Of a stretch of 64,000 nucleotides of DNA, positions 32,370 to 44,263 are shown piece by piece (position 1 is the stretch's first letter; every line of letters starts with the position of its first letter). The notes below the pieces were generated by a model. It worked only from the letters and a program-made list of their open reading frames with translations. It had not been told where the DNA came from and did not search any database. Origin of the DNA: Oscillospiraceae bacterium (GTDB lineage Bacteria; Bacillota; Clostridia; Oscillospirales; Oscillospiraceae); the NCBI GenBank assembly GCA_017521485.1, contig JAFXCL010000045.1, positions 62,001 to 126,000 of the forward strand, read 5' to 3'. The position numbers and the translations under genes were made by a program.

Positions 32370-33119
32370 TTAAAGGGTATTTTGAAGGGATTTATAAAAA
32401 TCGAGGGTGGAAAAGCTCCGTTCCAATTGCGTTGCCAGATAGCTTTCAGTCAGATAAGCCAGGTTTTCCAGCGTTTCTGTTCCCAAGTGAAATGAAAGCA
32501 GCCATTTAAGCTCACAGCTGCAAATATAGCGCATTGCATCCAGCATGCCCGGAGTAACCGGCATTCGAATTCCGTCGGAATAGGGGTCGCGGCAGGCAGA
32601 ACACTCCAGTAGACCCTGTGAAATATCAAACCGATCAGGATTTTCCATACCGCAGCGGTGACAGCCATACAAATCCGGCATATATCCTGCGATACAGGTG
32701 CTGCGCAGCTCAAAAGCGGCTTTTATCTGATTTTCCGGCAGGTTCATCTTCGACAGTGCATACAACGAGTTGAGAAGCAGTGTCAGCAATTCCGGGTTCG
32801 GTGCATCTTCCTGAGAAATCACTTCTGCAACCTGCGCAAAATATGTACCAAGAGCTAGCTTAGAAAGATCCTTACGAAGTGGCTGAAACATTTCTATTGC
32901 ACTTGCTTCATTGATCGTATACATACCGCGGTACTCAAAAAGAGTAAACGTTCCATAGGACAGAAGCTGACAGGGCGCGATCAGGGGGCTGTTCTTACGC
33001 TTCAGCCCCCGCGCCTTTACTGTAATTTTACCGTGATCTCCGGTCAGCAGTGTCAGCAGCGCATCTGTATCATTGTAGGCTGTGACTCTCAGAACCAGAC
33101 CTTGAACCGTCAAGTACAT
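32370..33119 (-). CDS. recO: DNA repair protein RecO
   Basis: A 249-aa RecO, which loads RecA with RecR. It has an N-terminal OB-fold (TVQGLVLRVTAYNDTDALLT) and a zinc-binding region with two CxxC pairs (CHRCG and CSACRD). The start ATG 33119 is 7 bases behind GGAG; an extension to 33173 is antigenically unlikely and belongs to yqzL. The first 50 bases overlap the 3' end of yqzL in another frame, keeping the era-yqzL-recO order of Bacillus. Confidence 0.92.
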   Translation of the reverse strand: MYLTVQGLVLRVTAYNDTDALLTLLTGDHGKITVKARGLKRKNSPLIAPCQLLSYGTFTLFEYRGMYTINEASAIEMFQPLRKDLSKLALGTYFAQVAEVISQEDAPNPELLTLLLNSLYALSKMNLPENQIKAAFELRSTCIAGYMPDLYGCHRCGMENPDRFDISQGLLECSACRDPYSDGIRMPVTPGMLDAMRYICSCELKWLLSFHLGTETLENLAYLTESYLATQLERSFSTLDFYKSLQNTL

Positions 33120-33213
33120 TCCCGTTCTCCATTTTTTGTGCTTTATGATATAGCAAGTATAATTCCGGTGCACCGGTTTCCAGAAACATCTGCCAATAAT
33201 CCTTTGAATTCAT
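33070..33213 (-). CDS. yqzL: YqzL-family small protein
   Basis: A 47-aa protein starting at ATG 33213, 6 bases behind GGAGGG. The beginning KDYWQMFLETGAPELYLLYH matches the pattern of YqzL, a tiny conserved protein of unknown function always located between era and recO in Firmicutes. Its 3' end overlaps the recO start by 50 bases, and the recO ribosome site lies inside it. The C-terminal 15 or so residues are not conserved-looking and may be dictated by the overlap. Confidence 0.75.
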   Translation of the reverse strand: MNSKDYWQMFLETGAPELYLLYHKAQKMENGNVLDGSRSGSESHSLQ

Positions 33214-33267
33214 ATTCATCCCTCCGCATATAGGATTTACCGTTAACGGAAGGCTTACCCGTGGAAA

Positions 33268-34155
33268 TTATTCTCTGTAGCCGAAATTACGAACCAGGAA
33301 GTCGCTGTCACGCCAGTTTTCCTTTACCTTTACCCAAGTGGTAAGGTATACCCGTGTGCCCATAAATTTTTCGCAATCACTTCTTGCCATACTGGATATT
33401 TTCTTCAGCATGTCACCGTGTTTGCCAATAATAATACCCTTATGGCTTGCTTTCTCACAATAGATCGTTGCATCAATATCGATCACACCGTTATCCCGTT
33501 CAGAGAAAGTTGTGATCTCAACTGCAGTTCCGTGAGGTACTTCCCGGTCCAGACACCACAGCAGCTTTTCGCGGATGATCTCAGCCATAACCTGCCGTTC
33601 CGGCTGGTCTGTGGTTACATCCTCAGGAAACAGAAATGGGCTTTCGATTGCATACTTCTGGCATTCCGCCATCAGCTCTTCAACACCATCGCCGGTTTTT
33701 GCAGATATGGGGATAATGCACGCAAAGGATGCAGCGGCAGAATATGCTGCAATCACTTCCAGAAGAATGTCCTTCTCTACAGTGTCGATCTTGTTGATTG
33801 CCAGGATTGCAGGACATTTCTTTGCATTGAGCTGATCGATCAGACCCTGCTCCTGGGGACCGATGGAAGGAATTGGTTCAACCATCAGAATCGTCAAATC
33901 CACATCCACAATGGATTCCCGTGTGATGTTAACCATATAATCCCCAAGCTTTGTTCTTGGACGGTGGAAGCCCGGTGTATCCACGAAAACAAACTGCGTG
34001 TCGTCTTTTGTCACAATGCCACAGATCCGGTTACGGGTGGTCTGAGGCTTATTGGAAACGATTGCGATCTTCTCCCCTACTAAATAGTTTGTCAGGGTAG
34101 ATTTGCCAACATTGGGTCTGCCGGCAATGGTAATCATAGCGGTTTTCGTTGCCAT
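33268..34155 (-). CDS. era: GTPase Era
   Basis: A 295-aa Era, the 16S-rRNA-binding GTPase for 30S subunit maturation. The G motifs are GRPNVGKST (G1), DTPGFHRP (G3) and NKID (G4), followed by a C-terminal KH domain with IIGKHGDMLKKI. Length and motifs are standard. It lies between ybeY and yqzL/recO as in Bacillus. Confidence 0.96.
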   Translation of the reverse strand: MATKTAMITIAGRPNVGKSTLTNYLVGEKIAIVSNKPQTTRNRICGIVTKDDTQFVFVDTPGFHRPRTKLGDYMVNITRESIVDVDLTILMVEPIPSIGPQEQGLIDQLNAKKCPAILAINKIDTVEKDILLEVIAAYSAAASFACIIPISAKTGDGVEELMAECQKYAIESPFLFPEDVTTDQPERQVMAEIIREKLLWCLDREVPHGTAVEITTFSERDNGVIDIDATIYCEKASHKGIIIGKHGDMLKKISSMARSDCEKFMGTRVYLTTWVKVKENWRDSDFLVRNFGYRE

Positions 34156-34176
34156 AGTATACTCCTTCTCTTCTGT

Positions 34177-34677
34177 TCAATCCCGCTGCATACGGGGAAC
34201 GGCGGAAGCAATCGCTTCCTCACGGCTGCGCATCTGTGACTTCTGTTCCCCTTCATCCAAATGGTCGTAGCCTAATAAATGAAGGATAGAGTGAATTGTC
34301 AGATAGCCAATCTCACGGCGAAGGCTGTGTCCAAATTCCTCTGCCTGCTTTGCTGCCCGTTCCAAAGAAATTGCCATATCTCCTAGGGGGCAGCGGCCTG
34401 TTTCCGGATCTATGTACCCGGACCAATCCTTTGGAGGATTGCCTGCCTCCAGCTGAAACATTGGAAAGCTCAGTACATCCGTAGGCTTGTCAATTGACCG
34501 GCAGACTCGATTGATGCCCCGGATACCCTGATCGTCGGTAACAAGTACATTGATCTCACAGGGAATCATAACTTCCTCAGCATTCAGAGCTGCATCTATG
34601 CACCTGCGAATAATACAGGAAACCGTATACTTTTGCAGGGTAAACCGGTCAAATACAATATTGATTTTTCTATCCAT
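34177..34677 (-). CDS. ybeY: Endoribonuclease YbeY
   Basis: A 166-aa YbeY (rRNA maturation RNase). The zinc motif H-x3-H-x5-H is visible in HSILHLLGYDH, and GDMAISLERA is also typical. The start ATG 34677 is behind AAGGAAG; the extension to 34785 overlaps phoH in another frame. It follows the phoH stop by one base and precedes era, a conserved cluster. Confidence 0.94.
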   Translation of the reverse strand: MDRKINIVFDRFTLQKYTVSCIIRRCIDAALNAEEVMIPCEINVLVTDDQGIRGINRVCRSIDKPTDVLSFPMFQLEAGNPPKDWSGYIDPETGRCPLGDMAISLERAAKQAEEFGHSLRREIGYLTIHSILHLLGYDHLDEGEQKSQMRSREEAIASAVPRMQRD

Positions 34678-34678
34678 C

Positions 34679-35686
34679 TTAATTCTTCCTTTGGTTTCGG
34701 TTCTGTGTTTGTTTTGGTGCTTTAACCGTTTCTTTTTTGTTCTCTGCTTTCTCATAGGCGTTAATGATTTCCTGAACCAGAGCATGGCGGACTACATCGG
34801 CGGATGTCAGGTGGCAGATCGCAATATCTTTCACATCCTCAAGCACACGCATTGCATCTTTCAGACCGGAGGTTTTATCACTGGGAAGATCGATCTGGGT
34901 CACATCACCGGTTATAACGACCTTAGATCCAAATCCCAGTCGGGTCAGGAACATTTTCATCTGCTCTTTTGTGGTGTTTTGTGCCTCGTCCAAAATGATA
35001 AAACTGTCATCCAGGGTTCTGCCACGCATATATGCCAGTGGCGCGACCTCAATAGAACCCCGCTCCTGATACTTTTGGAATGTTTCAGGACCAAGCATTT
35101 CATATAGGGCGTCATATAACGGACGCAAATAAGGATCTACTTTATTTTGCAAATCACCGGGCAAAAAGCCAAGCCGTTCGCCGGCCTCCACAGCCGGACG
35201 GGTCAGAATGATGCGGTTAACGGTACGCTCCCGGAAGGCAGCCACTGCAGCAGCAACAGCCAGATAAGTCTTACCTGTACCTGCAGGTCCTACGCCTAAG
35301 GTAATTGTGTGCTTACCGATCGCTTTCATATATTCCTGCTGGCCGACAGTTTTGGCTTTAATGGGTTTGCCCTTTGCGGTGATGCAAACCACATCCTTTG
35401 CCATTTTCGCAACCTGTGCATCATTTCCCTCACGGACCAATGTAATCAAATACCGAACCCGCTGTTCGTCAATTACCTCTCCCTTTGCAGCCAGGGAAAT
35501 CAGACCTTCAAGGGTGCGGGCTGCTTTATCCACTGCTTCTTCATCACCTGTGACCTTCAGGTCAGTCCCACGGTTGACAATAGATACGCTGAGGGCATCC
35601 TCGATCCGCTTAATATTTTCATCGAAAGAACCAAAAACACTGATCAGATCTTCAACTCTATCTGCATTTACAATTTTTTCTGCCAT
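34679..35686 (-). CDS. phoH: PhoH family ATPase
   Basis: A 335-aa PhoH-like protein with an N-terminal KH-like domain (about 1-100), Walker A GPAGTGKTYLA and Walker B SFIILDEAQNT. PhoH proteins are thought to act in RNA metabolism with YbeY and Era, next to which the gene sits. Start ATG 35686 is preceded by AAAGGTG; a two-residue longer alternative exists at 35695. yqfD ends 5 bases upstream. Confidence 0.93.
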   Translation of the reverse strand: MAEKIVNADRVEDLISVFGSFDENIKRIEDALSVSIVNRGTDLKVTGDEEAVDKAARTLEGLISLAAKGEVIDEQRVRYLITLVREGNDAQVAKMAKDVVCITAKGKPIKAKTVGQQEYMKAIGKHTITLGVGPAGTGKTYLAVAAAVAAFRERTVNRIILTRPAVEAGERLGFLPGDLQNKVDPYLRPLYDALYEMLGPETFQKYQERGSIEVAPLAYMRGRTLDDSFIILDEAQNTTKEQMKMFLTRLGFGSKVVITGDVTQIDLPSDKTSGLKDAMRVLEDVKDIAICHLTSADVVRHALVQEIINAYEKAENKKETVKAPKQTQNRNQRKN

Positions 35687-35691
35687 AGCTA

Positions 35692-36870
35692 TCACCTTTG
35701 TATTATTTCTTCTTCCTTTACCTGACCGATCATTTCCACACAGGAAAATCTCCCGTTGAGATAACAGACATCGTCCGTAATGTCAGTTTGTATATCCTGC
35801 TTCAATATCTGACCGGCAACCATCTGTGACTGTAAATAGCGGATCGCATCATCAATCAGCCATTCATATGCTTCGGTCTGTATATCCTCAAGATATTGAT
35901 AATCTGTAATTGTTTCCCGAATCAAAGATACCGGGAGTTGAAACCCTCCGGGAAGGGTCAATTTGAACTCATCATATATTTTAACACAACTGGCATCTGA
36001 AATTCCACTATCTTTATACAATTTTATAAGTTTTTTTCCAAATAACAGGCTGAATTTTTTCTTCTGGGTAACATGACCGGCCCTTTTCTGGGTAATTACA
36101 GGGGTTATCACCTGTATTTCGTGCAAGGTCTGGGCATAGATCTCCCCTTCTGCACGAGTTGCCTGAATCATAATTCCACAGTCTGTGTATCCGGATATTA
36201 AGGTTTGTCCGGCTTTTACCGCCTGACCCACCTGACAAAGCTGATTACCCTGAAGAACTGTAAGCTGCCGGACAACCCCATCCCTGGATGCAACAATGCT
36301 ACTGATGCGACTTTCATTTTCTTCCGGTTGATCGGCAACTGTTTTTTCGGACACACTGATTGTTGCCACACAGCCTGCAGTGTTGACACCTACCCATTGA
36401 AGCTCAGGAACTTTTTCCAAAAGCGCATTTTTCACTTTCTCGCTGCGCACCTTACGCCGGTTTGCAAATATGGAAATTCCACACGCATCCGCTTTTTCAA
36501 TAATCAGCTTACTTGGCACTGCGCTGTTTCCTTTGACCTCCACAAAAAATATCCGGCTTGGGAGAAACAGTGCAAAAGAAAGCAGCAGAATCAGACCGGA
36601 TAGCAGCACCGGTCTTGTGGCAAGTCGTTTTCCCTGCCAGTATATCCCACGCTTTTCAATTACGGTCACTTTATCTCCACGTCGTTGGGCAAGAAATTTA
36701 ATTTCCTTAAAATGCGAGCGAAGAACATTCGCTCGAACGGTCATCTCGTCAACCGATTGTATTGCATCAATATAAATATTTTTTCCAACAATCAATGATA
36801 GCAAACCGGACAAATCAGCACTGACAAGCTCGATATGTACCATACCGTACAGCGAGTGAAACAGCCCCAT
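35692..36870 (-). CDS. yqfD: Sporulation protein YqfD
   Basis: A 392-aa member of the YqfD family. It has a cytoplasmic N-terminal domain of about 90 residues, one membrane helix (VLLSGLILLLSFALFLPS), then an extracytoplasmic FtsQ/POTRA-like part beginning FFVEVKGNSAVPSKLI. In Bacillus it is a sigma-E-dependent protein required for efficient sporulation; the exact role is unknown. It abuts yqfC with no gap and is followed by phoH. Confidence 0.9.
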   Translation of the reverse strand: MGLFHSLYGMVHIELVSADLSGLLSLIVGKNIYIDAIQSVDEMTVRANVLRSHFKEIKFLAQRRGDKVTVIEKRGIYWQGKRLATRPVLLSGLILLLSFALFLPSRIFFVEVKGNSAVPSKLIIEKADACGISIFANRRKVRSEKVKNALLEKVPELQWVGVNTAGCVATISVSEKTVADQPEENESRISSIVASRDGVVRQLTVLQGNQLCQVGQAVKAGQTLISGYTDCGIMIQATRAEGEIYAQTLHEIQVITPVITQKRAGHVTQKKKFSLLFGKKLIKLYKDSGISDASCVKIYDEFKLTLPGGFQLPVSLIRETITDYQYLEDIQTEAYEWLIDDAIRYLQSQMVAGQILKQDIQTDITDDVCYLNGRFSCVEMIGQVKEEEIIQR

Positions 36871-37155
36871 TTATTTCCCTCCTTTGCAGAAACGAACGCC
36901 ATCTATCGTCCCCATAACAACCAGTTGTTCCTTTGTCATACGAACAAGTTCCAATCCTTTTCCGCAGATAATAACGTGTCCAAATCGCACCTTTACACAA
37001 ATCTCCTGAGAGCCGTAGCCTGTAACGCCAAAATGATTTTCTATCAGCACTCTTCTCTCTCCTGCGATCTCCACAAGCGGCAGCTTCGGCACTGGTTCAC
37101 TGCTAAGATCAGCGGCTACTGCCATACGATCCAAAATATGTTTTCGCCCTTTCAT
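36871..37155 (-). CDS. yqfC: Sporulation protein YqfC
   Basis: A 94-aa YqfC-like protein with the family pattern LPLVEIAGERRVLIENHFG and the EICVKVRFGHVIICGKGLEL beta-rich core. It probably acts with YqfD in the mother cell. First gene of the yqfC-yqfD-phoH-ybeY-era-yqzL-recO-mutS2 run, preceded by GGGGG at the ribosome site. It is divergent from the YlbJ-like gene. Confidence 0.88.
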   Translation of the reverse strand: MKGRKHILDRMAVAADLSSEPVPKLPLVEIAGERRVLIENHFGVTGYGSQEICVKVRFGHVIICGKGLELVRMTKEQLVVMGTIDGVRFCKGGK

Positions 37156-37240
37156 TTCTATGCCCCCTTTTGGTTAAGTCTATGAAGAAATAGGGATGAA
37201 TTTCACTCTTGGTGCATAGTTTCCATTGAGGTGACAAGCT

Positions 37241-38143
37241 ATGAAGAATAAAAAGCAGACATTTGTTGGTGTTTTGCTTGCTGTATCTCTTACAGTGTTA
37301 ATACTGGATTCGCAGACATCCCTCCAAGGGGCGCGTGATGGGATCTGGCTCTGCATTTCGGTGGTAATACCCTCCCTATACCCATTTTTGTTTCTTTCCG
37401 CAATGCTCCCCAGCAGACTCCTTGGAACGCGAATAAAAGGTATCGGCTTGGTATGCAGGCTGTGCGGAATTCCAGACGGTGCGGAATCTTTGTTGCTGCT
37501 AAGCTTTCTTGGTGGGTATCCGATCGGTGCCAAAATGGTTTATGATGCCTACAGGCAAGGTTGTATCTCAAAGCCTGCCGCCTGTCGTATGCTTGGATTT
37601 TGCAACAACGCAGGTCCTGCTTTTTTGTTTGGAATGATCGGAGGCTTGTTTACAGACAAAAAGATCGTATGGGTGCTTTGGCTGATACATATTTTATCTG
37701 CCTTGCTTGTGGGTGTTCTTTTACCTGGTAAAACAAGCGAAACTTGTATTCTCACCCGAAAAGAACCTTTGACGGTACCTCAAGCATTGGAAAGCAGTCT
37801 GAAAACTATGGGCAATATCTGCGGCTGGGTAGTAATTTTTCGGGTAATTTTGACAATTCTTGACAGATGGCTTCTTTGGTTTTTATCTCAGGAAATTTAT
37901 GCAGGCATTTTTGGACTATTTGAACTATCTAACGGCATTGCCTGCCTGAACAAAGTAGCAAATGACGCAACCCGCTTTGTCCTTTGTTCCGGGATGCTGG
38001 CATTTGGTGGACTGTGTGTTTTTATGCAAACGGCATCTGTCACCAAAGAGCTTGGTCTGGGCCGCTATTTCCCGGGGAAAGTATTACATTGCCTGTTTAG
38101 CATTCTTCTGTCCCTACTATTTGTGCAACTGTTTTCTATCTAA
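37241..38143 (+). CDS. YlbJ/SpoVV-like sporulation membrane protein
   Basis: A 300-aa protein with eight or so membrane segments and the nucleoside-recognition-like gate segments ISVVIPSLYPFLFLSAML, FLGGYPIGAKMV and FCNNAGPAFLFGMIGG. These fit the YlbJ (SpoVV) family, which moves dipicolinic acid across the outer forespore membrane. It is shorter than Bacillus YlbJ (about 400 aa), apparently lacking the C-terminal part. ATG 37241 is behind GAGGTGAC. Divergent from yqfC. Assignment of substrate is inference. Confidence 0.65.
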   Translation: MKNKKQTFVGVLLAVSLTVLILDSQTSLQGARDGIWLCISVVIPSLYPFLFLSAMLPSRLLGTRIKGIGLVCRLCGIPDGAESLLLLSFLGGYPIGAKMVYDAYRQGCISKPAACRMLGFCNNAGPAFLFGMIGGLFTDKKIVWVLWLIHILSALLVGVLLPGKTSETCILTRKEPLTVPQALESSLKTMGNICGWVVIFRVILTILDRWLLWFLSQEIYAGIFGLFELSNGIACLNKVANDATRFVLCSGMLAFGGLCVFMQTASVTKELGLGRYFPGKVLHCLFSILLSLLFVQLFSI

Positions 38144-38227
38144 CGCAAAATTTTAAAAAAGTAGTAGCATATCCGGCGCAGATATTGTATAATAATGTCA
38201 CATCCGATACTTGAAAGGGGTCTTAAT

Positions 38228-38437
38228 ATGCTATTTCGTAAAAAAATATCCCGATTTTGCAGTTATTGCGCTTACGGTACAGCTATCGGAAACGATCAAG
38301 TGCTCTGCACAAAACGCGGTGTTGTTGCCCAATCTTATCACTGCCGTAAGTTTACTTATGACCCCTGTAAGCGGATACCGCCTAAGCCTAAGGCTCTTGA
38401 TTTTTCTAAATACGAAAACGAGGATTTTAGTTTATAA
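38228..38437 (+). CDS. Small cysteine-rich protein of unknown function
   Basis: A 69-aa basic protein with five cysteines (FCSYC, VLCTKRG, HCRKF and DPCKR), which looks like a small zinc ribbon. Start ATG 38228 is behind AAAGGGG, and a TATAAT-like -10 occurs at 38188-38193. It is followed by a bidirectional terminator. I do not recognise a named family; similar small Cys-rich proteins occur in related clostridia. Confidence 0.65.
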   Translation: MLFRKKISRFCSYCAYGTAIGNDQVLCTKRGVVAQSYHCRKFTYDPCKRIPPKPKALDFSKYENEDFSL

Positions 38438-38439
38438 CA

Positions 38440-38468
38440 AAATGACGAGTGCGACGCACTCGTCATTT
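38440..38468. terminator. Bidirectional terminator between the Cys-rich gene and ligA
   Basis: AAATGACGAGTGC pairs with GCACTCGTCATTT around a 3-base loop, with T-rich flanks on both strands. Confidence 0.85.
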
Positions 38469-38473
38469 TATAT

Positions 38474-41072
<2,599 letters not shown>

Positions 41073-41113
41073 AATATCACCCCAAGGGATTTTATGCAGC
41101 AATTACGGACATA

Positions 41114-43495
41114 TTACAGGCGCTTCAAATAGGCAGAAGCTGTTTTTGCCATCAGCTTTTTTGTTCCGATCTGATCGAACGCGATCTCCAGCAGCGCATC
41201 ACCGCCCATTTTAATTACAGACAGTACAAGACCTCTGCCAAATGCCGTATGCATAACCATATCTCCCTTGTTAAGCTCCAGATATGTATGCTTTTCCGGC
41301 GTAGAAAGCGCAGCGGAATAATGCGCACCTACCGGCTTTACCGGTGTGTATGCCGGTCGAATCTGAGATATATATCCGGCTTTGTGATAACCGCCTTTTT
41401 TCAGAATCAGATCCTCCGGAATCTCCCGCAAAAAGCGAGACGGCAGTGCCGCATTGGTTCGACCGTAGAGCATACGCCGACCGGCATGGGTAATATATAA
41501 ATTTTCCTTTGCCCGGGTGATTGCCACATAGCAAAGCCGCCGTTCCTCTTCCATTTCCTCGTGGTCACCAATGGCTCTCATCCCCGGAAAAAGTCCGTCC
41601 TCAAAGCCCACCAAAAACACATTGGGAAATTCCAGACCCTTTGCAGAGTGCATTGTCATCATCACCACTGCGTCGTCGCCCTCGTGGTACTGTTCCAGAT
41701 CTGTGTAAAGGGCAATCTCTTCCAGAAAACCTGAAAGTGTAGGCAGTTCTGCATTTTGCACATAGGAATTAATGCTGGATTTCAATTCCTGAATATTTTC
41801 AAGCCGTGTCTTATTTTCTTCGGTAGGCTTTGCTTCCAGCATATCCATATAACCGGTTCGGCGCATAACCTCCTCGTAAAAATCAGGCAGGCTAATGTCC
41901 GTATCCAGCAGCTGCGCCAGCTCCTCGATCATCACGGTAAACGCCATAAACTTGCCCGCTGAGCGCTCCAGTGGGCCGTAGGAATAGGGATCGGATACCA
42001 CCCGGTACAAGCCCTGACCCTCCGCCTGTGCAAGGCGCTCTGCAGTCTCCAGTGCCTTGGCGCCAATGCCCCTGGGCGGGTTGTTTATAATTCTGCGCAA
42101 GCGCAGATCATCGTTACGGTTGTTGATTACGCAAAGATAGGATAGCATATCCTTCACTTCAGCCCGATCAAAGAACCGCATGCCGCCGATGACCCTGTAA
42201 GGAATACCGTTGCGCTTGAATGCAAATTCAAGGGCGTTGGATTGGGCGTTGGTCCGATACAAAACCGCATAGTCGCAAAACCGTTTGCCGCCAGACTTTG
42301 AGATGATTTCTCCGGCTACAAAATTACTTTCTGCACCCTCATCTGCAGCTTCATAAACTGTGACTGGCTTTCCCTCTCCGTTTGCTGTCCAAAGATGCTT
42401 GCCCTTGCGGCCAAGATTATTGGCAATCACAGCGTTGGCTGCATTGAGGATCGATTGGGTGGAGCGGTAATTCTGCTCCAAACGAATTACCCGGCTTCCC
42501 CGGTAATGCTTCTCAAAATTCAGAATATTTTCGATGGTCGCACCGCGGAAACGGTAAATACTCTGGTCGTCATCGCCAACAACGCAAATATTCTCATATC
42601 CCCCGGCTAAAAGGGATGTGAGCATATATTGCATATAGTTTGTATCCTGATACTCATCCACAAGAACATAACGGAACTTCCGCTGATAATAGGTGCGGAC
42701 ATCCTCGTGCTCCTGCAGAAGCTTAACCGTATAGTAGATAATATCATCAAAATCTAGCGCGTTATTTTCTTTGAGGGTCTTTTGGTATTTCTGATATGCC
42801 CTTGCAATATGAAGCATACGGAATTCATTGGAGTTTTCAATATGTTCCAGCATCTCATCCGCAGACACCAGCTTATCCTTTTCCCGGCTGATTACGCTCA
42901 ATACATACTTTGCAGGAAAGGTCTTATCATCAAGACCCATATTTTTAATAATATCTTTCATTACCCGCTCGGAATCAGAGGCATCATAAATGGTAAAGCT
43001 GCAGGTAAAACCAATCCGTTCAATATCCCTGCGCAAAATGCGGCAACAAGCAGAATGGAAGGTCATCGCCCATACATCCTGTCCTTCCGGACCGAGCATA
43101 TCGCAAAGACGTTCTTTCAGTTCGTTTGCAGCCTTGTTCGTAAAGGTAATGGCAAGAATATTATAGGGCATCGGTGGCTCAAGGGCACACAAATAATCCG
43201 CTCTGCACTGGTCTGCTTCAGTTGCATCCTTAGTAAGCGCCTCTAAAAACAATACATCATCTTCTGAAACGGTATCCGGAACATCTATAGAGTCACTAGC
43301 CCTACCAAACCGAATCAAGTTTGCAATTCGATTGATGAGGACTGTCGTCTTTCCGCTTCCTGCACCTGCAAGCAGCAAAAGCGGGCCGTCTGTACTCAGC
43401 ACGGCCTGTCTTTGCATCGAATTCAAATTTTGAAACTGATCTTCAATATACTGCCGTCTGGCAGTTACAAAACGATCGATCCACTGTTGCGTCAT
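41114..43495 (-). CDS. pcrA: ATP-dependent DNA helicase PcrA/UvrD
   Basis: A 793-aa superfamily 1A 3'-5' helicase. Motifs seen are Walker A LAGAGSGKTTVL (I), FTNKAANEL (Ia), VDEYQDTNYMQ (II), VVGDDDQSIYRFRGA (III), EQNYRST (IV), VMMTMHSAKGLEFPNVF (V) and VAITRAKENLYI (VI). The C-terminal part ends in a KOW/Tudor-like domain (GDMVMHTAFGRGLV). It works in repair and plasmid rolling-circle unwinding. Full length, upstream of yunB and ligA. Confidence 0.96.
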   Translation of the reverse strand: MTQQWIDRFVTARRQYIEDQFQNLNSMQRQAVLSTDGPLLLLAGAGSGKTTVLINRIANLIRFGRASDSIDVPDTVSEDDVLFLEALTKDATEADQCRADYLCALEPPMPYNILAITFTNKAANELKERLCDMLGPEGQDVWAMTFHSACCRILRRDIERIGFTCSFTIYDASDSERVMKDIIKNMGLDDKTFPAKYVLSVISREKDKLVSADEMLEHIENSNEFRMLHIARAYQKYQKTLKENNALDFDDIIYYTVKLLQEHEDVRTYYQRKFRYVLVDEYQDTNYMQYMLTSLLAGGYENICVVGDDDQSIYRFRGATIENILNFEKHYRGSRVIRLEQNYRSTQSILNAANAVIANNLGRKGKHLWTANGEGKPVTVYEAADEGAESNFVAGEIISKSGGKRFCDYAVLYRTNAQSNALEFAFKRNGIPYRVIGGMRFFDRAEVKDMLSYLCVINNRNDDLRLRRIINNPPRGIGAKALETAERLAQAEGQGLYRVVSDPYSYGPLERSAGKFMAFTVMIEELAQLLDTDISLPDFYEEVMRRTGYMDMLEAKPTEENKTRLENIQELKSSINSYVQNAELPTLSGFLEEIALYTDLEQYHEGDDAVVMMTMHSAKGLEFPNVFLVGFEDGLFPGMRAIGDHEEMEEERRLCYVAITRAKENLYITHAGRRMLYGRTNAALPSRFLREIPEDLILKKGGYHKAGYISQIRPAYTPVKPVGAHYSAALSTPEKHTYLELNKGDMVMHTAFGRGLVLSVIKMGGDALLEIAFDQIGTKKLMAKTASAYLKRL

Positions 43496-43558
43496 ATAAG
43501 CACCTGTCCAATTGAAAGTTACTTATATTTTACCGCAAATTTCGCAAAAGGTAAAGCA

Positions 43559-44263
43559 CTATTTCATCTGTTCCCGCAGAAGTCCCAATGCTTTCTTTTC
43601 AATCCGGGAAACCTGCACCTGGCTGACATTCAAAACCTTAGAAACCCTTTGCTGGGTCAAGCCGTGGAAGTAGCGGAGTCGAATTACCATGGATTCCCGC
43701 TCAGGTAGTCGGTCGATTGCCTGACGCAGTGAAATCCGCTCCAGCATTGTCTCTTCAGACTCTGTATCTGTAAGAATATTCTCCAGTGTAAACCCTTCAT
43801 CGCCTGCCGGTTGGTGAATCGATTCTACCGCAGCGGTTGCACTTTCCGCAAGGGCGATTTCCTCCGGATCAAATCCAGTATGTTCTGATATTTCCAGAAT
43901 GGTCGGTTCTCTGCCAAGGGAAGAAATCAGCTGATTGCGGACTGTCTTAATGGTAGCTGCCCGCTCTTTGATCCCTCGGGAAACCTTAACTGCTCCGTCG
44001 TCCCTGAGAAATCTGCGGATCTCCCCTGCAATTTTCGGAACTGCGTAGGTTGAAAACTGTGTGCCAAATTCTAAGTCAAAGCCGTCCACAGCCTTCAGAA
44101 AGCCCAAACATCCCAGCTGATACAGGTCGTCCGCTTCTGCGCCGCGGCCAATAAACCGTCTGGCTACAGACCAAATAAGTCCTGCATTTTCTGAGACAAG
44201 CAGTTCCTTTGCGCTTTCGTCACCGGCTTGACTTCTGGCAATTAATTCCTCTGTCCTGCTCAT
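43559..44263 (-). CDS. sigF: RNA polymerase sporulation sigma factor SigF
   Basis: A 234-aa sigma-70-family factor with region 2 (DDLYQLGCLGFLKAVDGFD, FSTYAVPKIAGEIRRFLRDD), region 3 and region 4 (LTQQRVSKVLNVSQVQVSR). It is the first forespore-specific sigma factor. The adjacent spoIIAB and spoIIAA genes identify it as SigF rather than SigG. It overlaps spoIIAB by four bases. The dacF gene, often at the head of this operon in Bacillus, is not here. Confidence 0.95.
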   Translation of the reverse strand: MSRTEELIARSQAGDESAKELLVSENAGLIWSVARRFIGRGAEADDLYQLGCLGFLKAVDGFDLEFGTQFSTYAVPKIAGEIRRFLRDDGAVKVSRGIKERAATIKTVRNQLISSLGREPTILEISEHTGFDPEEIALAESATAAVESIHQPAGDEGFTLENILTDTESEETMLERISLRQAIDRLPERESMVIRLRYFHGLTQQRVSKVLNVSQVQVSRIEKKALGLLREQMK

